From NCBI RefSeq assembly GCF_010975035.1, contig NZ_JAAIUV010000004.1, positions 124,001-188,000 of the forward strand: a stretch of DNA of 64,000 nucleotides, in the 5' to 3' direction. Below the pieces are notes generated by a model. That model had not been told where the DNA came from. It saw only the letters and a program-made list of their open reading frames with translations, and did not search any database. Made by a program: the position numbers and the translations under genes. Shown here piece after piece: positions 62,722-64,000 of the stretch. Source of the DNA: Neobacillus thermocopriae. GTDB lineage: Bacteria; Bacillota; Bacilli; Bacillales; Cytobacillaceae. Every line of letters starts with the position of its first letter. Positions within the stretch are counted from its first letter, which is position 1.

Positions 62722-63158
62722 AAAAAAAAATCCTCCTATTGGCTTGCATACAAGCCATGTGTAAAATTCACCAAATTACATCGAAGATAGCTTTACTTTC
62801 ATTTCCTTATCCAAACCTTGTTTAAAACTTTAGACAAGCTTCTTTCATAAATCTATTCTCGTGCAACGGCTGATTCCAATGTAACATGAATACAATAGAA
62901 TGTCAAGGAATGCTAAGACAATATCATGTGACATCATTCTACATCATCGATACAGGAATTTTTTTAAACTAACTCCCTTCCTGTGACTATGCACGATTGT
63001 CCCTTTCCCTATTCATGAATCATGTATAATTTTATCGAATTTTTTTATTTCTTTCGATATATACGGATAAGTTCACACACCATAAAGAATAGCACTTTTT
63101 CTTTAAATCCTTTACAATGAATTTGATTGTTTATTTTGTAAATAGTGGAGGGTTTGTT
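62722..63158. other. csp leader and divergent intergenic region
   Basis: The left part (to about 62870) is the csp 5' leader; the rest holds the divergent promoters. No further gene is seen. Confidence 0.55.
62878..62906 (-). promoter_or_regulatory. csp promoter
   Basis: TTGACA (62901-62906) and TACATT (62878-62883) on the minus strand are 17 bases apart. The start would be near 62870, giving a leader of about 150 nt. Confidence 0.7.
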
Positions 63159-63947
63159 ATGAATAACCATGAAATTGATTATAAGATCTATGGCGATGAC
63201 ATGCAATTCGTTGAAGTAGAGCTTGACCCGAACGAAACCGTTATTGCTGAAGCAGGAAGTTTCATGATGATGGAAGATGATATTAAAATGGAAACGATTT
63301 TTGGGGATGGTTCGAATAGTGGCGGAGGTCTAATGGGAAAGCTTTTCTCAGCTGGAAAGCGTGTTCTTACAGGTGAAAGCTTATTTATGACCACCTTCAC
63401 GAATGTAGGTTCAAGCAAGAGACATGTGTCCTTTGCCTCTCCCTACCCTGGAAAAATCATTCCGATGGATTTAAGTGAACTTGGAGGAAAAATAATCTGT
63501 CAGAAAGATGCTTTTCTGGCTGCAGCAAAAGGGGTACAGGTTGGTATTGAATTCCAAAGAAAAATTGGTGTAGGCTTCTTTGGTGGCGAAGGTTTTATCA
63601 TGCAGAAACTTGAAGGAGATGGAATGGCCTTCATCCATGCAGGAGGAACCATTATGAAGAAAGATCTTCTTCCTGGGCAAACTTTACGTGTTGATACTGG
63701 GTGTTTAGTTGCTATGACTCGAGATGTCGATTATAGCATTGAGTTTGTGAAAGGAATTAAAACCGCATTATTCGGTGGGGAAGGTTTATTTTTCGCAACA
63801 TTAAGAGGTCCTGGTTCCGTTTGGATTCAGTCGCTTCCATTCAGTCGATTGGCTAGCCGCGTATTTGCTGCTGCACCACATCGCGGTGGGGCGAAAGATG
63901 AAGGTAGTATCGCACGAGGAATTTTTGATATGTTCAATGGGGATTAA
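63159..63947 (+). CDS. AIM24/TIGR00266 family protein
   Basis: A 262-residue protein of the AIM24 (TIGR00266) family of unknown function. It is rich in Gly and beta strands, with repeated segments such as [43 protein letters not shown] and [17 protein letters not shown]. No signal peptide is seen. GGAGGG lies before ATG 63159; the frame extends upstream to 63117 without a better site. The function is not established in bacteria. Confidence 0.88.
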   Translation: MNNHEIDYKIYGDDMQFVEVELDPNETVIAEAGSFMMMEDDIKMETIFGDGSNSGGGLMGKLFSAGKRVLTGESLFMTTFTNVGSSKRHVSFASPYPGKIIPMDLSELGGKIICQKDAFLAAAKGVQVGIEFQRKIGVGFFGGEGFIMQKLEGDGMAFIHAGGTIMKKDLLPGQTLRVDTGCLVAMTRDVDYSIEFVKGIKTALFGGEGLFFATLRGPGSVWIQSLPFSRLASRVFAAAPHRGGAKDEGSIARGIFDMFNGD

Positions 63948-64000
63948 TCTTCCTAATGAAATGAAGGCTGGTCCATAAGGTCCTTACGACTTTTTTGGGC

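Noticed and set aside
1..64000. CRISPR array or prophage
   Set aside because: No regularly spaced repeats, integrase, or phage structural genes were seen.

Overview
The window reads as a low-GC Bacillus-type Firmicute chromosome. Strong AGGAGG-like ribosome binding sites, frequent TTG and GTG starts, RFN, T-box, cobalamin and yybP-ykoY leader RNAs, and a complete dppABCDE-ykfABCD operon all point that way. I do not assign a species. Two traits are unusual for a Bacillus relative: a selenocysteine elongation factor (SelB) and a large ectoine/hydroxyectoine catabolic island.

Layout. (1) 1-4 kb: a cobalamin riboswitch that serves a gene left of the window; a short riboflavin operon ribE-ribB-ribH behind an FMN riboswitch, without ribD or GTP cyclohydrolase II; a GyrI-like protein and a cold-shock protein. 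(2) 4-13.7 kb: an ABC exporter, a decayed IS1595-type transposase, pssA, a TerC-family (YkoY-like) protein under a manganese riboswitch, a CorA-type transporter preceded by an overlapping 47-codon ORF, tatA, and several small or exported proteins. (3) 13.7-36.7 kb: the ectoine island. It holds a metabolite/H+ symporter, two DoeA-type ectoine hydrolases, two M20 deacylases, a semialdehyde dehydrogenase, a homoserine-dehydrogenase-like and a cystathionine-gamma-synthase-like enzyme, EutC and EutB, an FAD amine oxidoreductase with its own electron-transfer flavoprotein, two PucR-type regulators, and the EhuABCD importer. (4) 36.8-45 kb: flavohemoglobin with an Fnr-like box at about -41.5, a GNAT acetyltransferase, proS with a T-box, a 42-residue protein, and a MarR-MMPL pair resembling YdgG-YdgH. 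(5) 45.2-55.7 kb: the dpp-ykf operon for dipeptide and murein-peptide uptake and degradation, with a candidate CodY box and an added beta-lactamase-like gene at its end. (6) 55.9-64 kb: selB, sbcDC, a second cold-shock gene and an AIM24-family protein.

How the genes may work together. In the ectoine island, Ehu imports the substrate, DoeA opens the ring to N-acetyl-diaminobutyrate, an M20 enzyme deacetylates it, and EutB/EutC are expected to handle the hydroxylated form. The usual next step, a diaminobutyrate transaminase (DoeD), is missing, as is EutA. The non-standard enzymes present could replace the transaminase: the FAD oxidoreductase/ETF branch, the CGS-like PLP enzyme and the homoserine-dehydrogenase-like enzyme. 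A recurring motif around CAAATTGTA in the island's intergenic regions is a candidate PucR operator. This island is the best candidate for an undescribed system. A second candidate is a roughly 100-nt structured RNA in front of ykfA.
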